Assembly: GCA_017480185.1 (NCBI GenBank)
Contig: JAFVBC010000026.1
Location: forward strand, 1 to 56,872
Direction of reading: 5' to 3'
DNA from: Bacteroidales bacterium
GTDB lineage: Bacteria > Bacteroidota > Bacteroidia > Bacteroidales > P3
Length of the DNA: 56,872 nt
Shown here: piece after piece, positions 53,381-56,872 of the stretch
Layout of the letters: the number at the start of each line of letters is the position of its first letter
Position numbering within the stretch: the first letter of the stretch is position 1
Made by a program: the position numbers and the translations under genes
The notes under the pieces: generated by a model
Told to the model about the DNA's origin: nothing
Databases searched by the model: none
Seen by the model: the letters and a program-made list of their open reading frames with translations, nothing else

Positions 53381-55522
53381 TTATTTGAAAAACTTGTCTA
53401 TGTCTAACGCCACCGATAGGGCAAACGTGGTACCGTTGGTGGCTGGAGAATTGCTATAGTAATAGTCGGGCACATAGTTGAACAGGTTGTCGATCGTTGC
53501 CGCCAAAGTTATGCCACGATCAAATCTGTGGTTGAGTGTCATGCGCCAAAGGGTGTAGGCAGGATAGGTAACCGACTCGGTTTTCGTGAGGTCGGTCAAA
53601 TCGGTATACTCGTCGCAAGTAACATCCGACAACACTCGCCCGTTCAAAGCCACGGTGGTAGTACCTGTTTTCCAAGTATATTTATAGTCGAACCTTACGG
53701 TAGCCGAGTGTGGACGGGTTGACGACGAGCGCATCCCGTTCTCATCTGCACTCTCATGTGTAAACACATAAGAAAGCTTCACACCTAAACCACAGTCCAG
53801 CCTCGCCATAGCACACACGTCGGCGCCACAGATAGTGATGCCCGACACATTGTTATAGACCATACCGTTCTTTGCACGACTCCAAATGGTAGTTATGCGA
53901 TCGTTGACATAGTTGTAGAATGCCGTAGCCGTGAGGTTGAAATTGGATTTAGGATACTCTATGGCAATGTTGAAATTGTGGCTTTTTTCTGGGTTCAAAT
54001 CCGCATTGCCATAAATGGTGAATATATTAGCCATGTCGAAGTTCATATACATCTCCTTCAACGTTGGAGCGCGGAAGCCATCAGCATACGATGCACGCAA
54101 CGTGGTGTGTGGCAACTTATACATGGCACTTATTTTAGGCGATAAATGCATCAAGTTCGACTCTGAATAGTAGTCAATTCTTAACGCCGACACCACATTC
54201 ACCTTCTTTGTCAGTTGCCAATCCCACTGTGCAAAAGCATCAGCAGTGTATTGCCGATGAAAACCGTCAACAAACTGGTAGCTCATCAGATAGTCGCGCA
54301 TGAGGTCTCCACCCAGCGTGAGGCTATTTTCATTGCGAAACGTGTGGTTGAAAAGTGTACGCACGGTGTGCTGCACATTGCTGTAGTCGCGCACATCGGT
54401 ACCCTCGGCAAGGGCATAGTCGCTTTTGTCGTACTGATCGAAAGAGTAGCCCACCATCACATTACGGTTGTCGTCAATGGTATAGTCGGCTTTCAGTCCG
54501 CCCATAAAGTCGCGATAGCGGTCGTACGATGTAGCCTGCGACTCTCTTTCACGGAAGAAATATCCTGCTCGGCCAGTAAAGCGAAGTCCTTTCACTGGCT
54601 CAAACGTTAGGCGTTCCTTAATGTTGAGCGAGTTGTTGCCATACACCGTGCCAATATCGCCAGCATTGTTGAGCACAATTGGGTCGCACGATGAGTGTTG
54701 CACATTGGTCAGACTGGTAACCTTGCCGAGGTTAAACCCCATCGTGCCACCGTAGCGAATGTTGTTGTACGAACCATATCGTCCGTTGACATTCAGAGTC
54801 CACTTATCATCAACCGGCTGACTTATGATGTGCACCACCCCACCAATAGCATTAGAGCCATAGAGCGACGAGGCAGCACCTTTCACAATTTCAACGCGCC
54901 CCACATTGTCGAGGTTCAAGCGGTCGTAGTCGATGTTGTCAAGAGTTTCGCCTGCCATACGCTCGCCGTCTACCAAAAACAGCACGCTATTTCCGCCAAA
55001 GCCCTGCATATTGACCGACACCTGCTGATTCATCGAGTAGGAGAACTCAATGCCAGGCAGTTCGGTTTGAAGCAGGTCTTGCACCGAATTTATGTCGAGA
55101 GCCTCTATCTCGCGCCGTTCTATCACACGTGTTACCACAGGTGTTTCCGACAGCAATTTGGGCGTGCGCGTAGCGGTAACCACCACTGTTTCGAGCAGTT
55201 GGCGGTCTTCCTTCATCACAAGCACCAACTCGGACGTTTCTTTTCCCGACACCGGGCGCACCACCTTAATCATACCCACCATCGTGGCCTCAATGGTAAC
55301 AGTATCGGTGGTCTGTAGCGCCAAACGGAAGCGCCCATCGACATCGGTAACCGCCCCAACCTGTGGCATTTCCTTCACCCTTATTGTTGCCCCTGGCAAA
55401 GGTGCACCGCTGGGGATAACCACCTGTCCGATAATGGCACTCTGCCCCCAGGTGGCCACCGAACAAAGCAGCATGACCACCAAAGACAAGGGCAGACGCA
55501 CAAAACGTTTTGAAAAAAGCAT
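53381..55522 (-). CDS. hmuR: HmuR, TonB-dependent heme receptor
   Basis: The 713-residue receptor has a signal peptide (to about residue 26) and a carboxypeptidase-like N-terminal domain (GQVVIPSGAPLPGATIRVKE). The plug follows (VSVNMQGFGGNSVLFLVDGE, then VEIVKGAASSLYGSNAIGG), and then a barrel that ends in the aromatic FFK. In the barrel it has FRAPTLKEMYMN and NADLNPE, close to the FRAP and NPDL boxes of heme/hemoglobin receptors. It follows hmuY by 2 bp. Energy would come from TonB, not encoded here. Confidence 0.93.
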   Translation of the reverse strand: MLFSKRFVRLPLSLVVMLLCSVATWGQSAIIGQVVIPSGAPLPGATIRVKEMPQVGAVTDVDGRFRLALQTTDTVTIEATMVGMIKVVRPVSGKETSELVLVMKEDRQLLETVVVTATRTPKLLSETPVVTRVIERREIEALDINSVQDLLQTELPGIEFSYSMNQQVSVNMQGFGGNSVLFLVDGERMAGETLDNIDYDRLNLDNVGRVEIVKGAASSLYGSNAIGGVVHIISQPVDDKWTLNVNGRYGSYNNIRYGGTMGFNLGKVTSLTNVQHSSCDPIVLNNAGDIGTVYGNNSLNIKERLTFEPVKGLRFTGRAGYFFRERESQATSYDRYRDFMGGLKADYTIDDNRNVMVGYSFDQYDKSDYALAEGTDVRDYSNVQHTVRTLFNHTFRNENSLTLGGDLMRDYLMSYQFVDGFHRQYTADAFAQWDWQLTKKVNVVSALRIDYYSESNLMHLSPKISAMYKLPHTTLRASYADGFRAPTLKEMYMNFDMANIFTIYGNADLNPEKSHNFNIAIEYPKSNFNLTATAFYNYVNDRITTIWSRAKNGMVYNNVSGITICGADVCAMARLDCGLGVKLSYVFTHESADENGMRSSSTRPHSATVRFDYKYTWKTGTTTVALNGRVLSDVTCDEYTDLTDLTKTESVTYPAYTLWRMTLNHRFDRGITLAATIDNLFNYVPDYYYSNSPATNGTTFALSVALDIDKFFK

Positions 55523-55524
55523 TG

Positions 55525-56160
55525 CTATTGAATCGGGTAGCGGTACTTTATAGTGATGTAACCTTTGGCCGATGCCGAATTGATATAGTTGGTGAATTGC
55601 AAAGCTGCAAACGAACTATCGGCCATTCGCACCACATAGATGCGGTTAGACATGGTATACACTGGAGGCATAGACGAAGTGTTGACATCAAGCCACTTGC
55701 CAAGCACCGCGTTAAGTTTCGACGAGCGCCGTTCCAACAAGCCCTGCATCATACCCGACATGTCTACCACCACCGAGGTGTCAATATCTTCCGTCAGTGG
55801 CATAAGCGCCAACTGCGTGGCACCCGCCACAGCATCGAGCGTGGCCACATCGGTCTCGGCAGCAGCACCGCCGTTGGTTTTCACATCGTAGCGGTGAAGT
55901 GCAATGTCCCACCGTTCGGGAGCAGGTTCATCTTGAAAGATATTTGCCGTGTCAATTGTCTGACGATGAAAGTCGAGATAAGTCCACCGCTGATAGCTCG
56001 TGGCATCAACATAGATGGTACCACCCGTTGGGGTGGTCTCAATAAAACCATAGGGGTAGGCATCCTCCTGCGGTACAGTGTCGTAGATACCACCAAAAAT
56101 GCCGTTGCACGCGGCCATAGCCACGCACAACGGCACAATCAATAGTTTATTTGTTTTCAC
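55525..56160 (-). CDS. hmuY: HmuY-like heme-binding lipoprotein
   Basis: The 211-residue protein has a lipoprotein signal with cysteine 18 (VAMAAC). The body fits HmuY: a beta-rich protein with YVDATSYQRWTYLDFHRQT and RWDIALHRYDVKTNGG early, and a long ending KGYITIKYRYPI. HmuY hemophores capture heme at the surface and hand it to HmuR. Whether this copy binds the iron with two histidines, as in P. gingivalis, or with methionines, as in some relatives, cannot be settled without an alignment. It lies 19 bp after the calycin gene. Confidence 0.85.
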   Translation of the reverse strand: MKTNKLLIVPLCVAMAACNGIFGGIYDTVPQEDAYPYGFIETTPTGGTIYVDATSYQRWTYLDFHRQTIDTANIFQDEPAPERWDIALHRYDVKTNGGAAAETDVATLDAVAGATQLALMPLTEDIDTSVVVDMSGMMQGLLERRSSKLNAVLGKWLDVNTSSMPPVYTMSNRIYVVRMADSSFAALQFTNYINSASAKGYITIKYRYPIQ

Positions 56161-56179
56161 ACCTAAATATGCACCCTAT

Positions 56180-56620
56180 TTACTTGGTGGTAAAAGTAAG
56201 GTCAATGCTCATGGGCATTGCGCCAGGCTTCAACGAAGTGGTGAGGGTGAGTTTCTCGCTCTCAACCGAGCCCGACAACGTACCAGTCCAAGCAATTTCC
56301 TCAACGGTGATGTTGATTTCTTCTTTGCTCAAGTTGTAGGTCTTACCATCTTTGCTCACGCTAACACCGCCAATGGTCAGTTCGGGCATAGCCATGCGAC
56401 CCTCGCCCATAGCGGGGATGGTAATGCTAACCAGGTTCTCGTCCTCGGACTTGATAACCACCGTAGCGTCCACCGAAGGATAGTCGGTCGACTGAACCGA
56501 CATTTTCATTGTTCCCTCATACGAACCAGTAACCTTGTCGGCGTAATCTTTCGAGCAGCCAACCATAGTCAGCCCCAACATAGCCACTACGGCCAGGGCA
56601 AACATTCTAACGTTTTTCAT
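56180..56620 (-). CDS. Calycin-like lipoprotein, first gene of the heme operon
   Basis: The 146-residue protein has a lipoprotein signal with a lipobox at LTMVGC and a beta-rich body: KVTGSYEGTMKMSVQSTDYP, ATVVIKSEDENLVSITIPAM, then WTGTLSGSVESEKLTLTTSL. The pattern suits the Bacteroidetes calycin-like domain, an eight-strand lipocalin-type barrel, many of which bind small hydrophobic ligands. It is 19 bp upstream of hmuY with no promoter between. It is not part of the classical hmuYRSTUV set. A heme-related role is plausible but inferred. Confidence 0.8.
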   Translation of the reverse strand: MKNVRMFALAVVAMLGLTMVGCSKDYADKVTGSYEGTMKMSVQSTDYPSVDATVVIKSEDENLVSITIPAMGEGRMAMPELTIGGVSVSKDGKTYNLSKEEINITVEEIAWTGTLSGSVESEKLTLTTSLKPGAMPMSIDLTFTTK

Positions 56621-56695
56621 GGATTAAATTTTAATTTGGTTTTACTTATAACTATCATTCTCCTTCACCCTCTCCTACCTCCTCCATTGCGTTTG

Positions 56696-56703
56696 CAAAA
56701 TTA
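56696..56703 (-). promoter_or_regulatory. Promoter -7 box of the heme operon
   Basis: The minus strand has TAATTTTG, matching TAnnTTTG, about 75 bp before the calycin gene start. A Fur-type operator was not evident by eye. Confidence 0.45.
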
Positions 56704-56797
56704 CACTTTATCGTATAAATCGCACATCACCAATAGTTGTGATTGTGTAGGCCAAGTATTCATCACGACATGCAACCATCCTCAACACAGCAAGTAG

Positions 56798-56872
56798 GTA
56801 TCAAGTAGGGCATTTCTTCAGTCGTTCTTCAGTTGTTCTTCAGTCATTGACTGAAGAACAACTGAAGAACGA
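56798..56872. repeat. Unequal-arm palindrome, copy 4 (cut by the window end)
   Basis: Outer arm GTATCAAGTAGGGC (56798-56811), a degenerate first unit (ATTTCTTCAGTC, from 56812), two intact left units (56824-56834, 56835-56845), then right units ACTGAAGAAC (56850-56859, 56861-56870). The rest lies beyond the window. A partial extra outer arm CAAGTAG precedes it at 56791, as in copy 3. Confidence 0.9.

Noticed and set aside
55523..56797. Cobalamin riboswitch or Fur box before the hmu operon
   Set aside because: I could find neither the B12-box sequence nor a convincing 19-bp Fur palindrome by eye.

Overview
This window looks like chromosomal DNA of an anaerobic member of the Bacteroidales. The evidence is the many TAnnTTTG-type promoter boxes, a Porphyromonas-like hmu heme operon, a succinate-to-4-hydroxybutyrate fermentation operon, a secreted protein with a type IX secretion C-terminal domain, TonB-dependent receptors and many lipoproteins. 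Species cannot be read from the sequence. There are no insertion sequences, phage genes, rRNA genes or CRISPR arrays.

Layout. 1-825: edge of a secreted-protein gene and a doubtful small ORF. 826-4823: a tight five-gene operon that makes GDP-heptose, plus a glycosyltransferase. 5036-5340: tRNA-Arg, tRNA-Pro and tRNA-Ser. 5479-9451: gpmA, lgt, rny, a 6S-like RNA, zapA and its coiled-coil partner. 9530-11332: a pyruvate carboxylase B/oxaloacetate decarboxylase alpha homologue whose biotin lysine is missing. 11741-12457: a Bacteroidales protein of unknown function. 12539-17508: a TPP-riboswitch operon for thiamine uptake (outer-membrane receptor, PnuT, thiamine pyrophosphokinase), apparently continuing into a nitroreductase lipoprotein and an AlkD-like protein. 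17701-20251: DUF2490 and Cthe_2159-like surface proteins. 20566-25965: the 4-hydroxybutyrate operon (abfD, CoA-transferase, 4-hydroxybutyrate dehydrogenase, succinate-semialdehyde dehydrogenase). 26364-28427: a group-B-like [FeFe]-hydrogenase and MarC. 28837-31053: recQ. 31164-41291: a plus-strand run of housekeeping genes (kdsD, lptB, NUDIX, S41 protease, TlpA-like, Mrp, Nfu, PduO, then DUF2795, DUF2520, tatD, EamA, bcp). 41313-46869: C69 dipeptidase, a T9SS cargo protein, manA and a tiny lipoprotein. 47373-56620: a heme operon, calycin lipoprotein-hmuY-hmuR-hmuS-hmuT-hmuU-hmuV.

How the genes fit together. Succinyl-CoA goes through SucD, 4HbD, the CoA-transferase and AbfD to crotonyl-CoA, the route to butyrate known from Porphyromonas gingivalis and Clostridium kluyveri. 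The adjacent hydrogenase may help with electron disposal or sensing. The hmu operon would capture heme at the surface (HmuY), import it (HmuR) and process it with a CobN-like chelatase (HmuS), with an ExbB/ExbD-like pair (HmuU/HmuV) as a possible energy source.

The most unusual signal is a family of intergenic palindromes at 11616, 28634, 47147 and 56798. Each is built from an 11-bp unit (GTTCTTCAGTY) repeated an unequal number of times in the two arms, between outer arms of the form GTATCAAGTARGG. A sequence-unrelated element at 17600 has the same unequal-arm design with a 22-bp unit. No standard feature class explains them.
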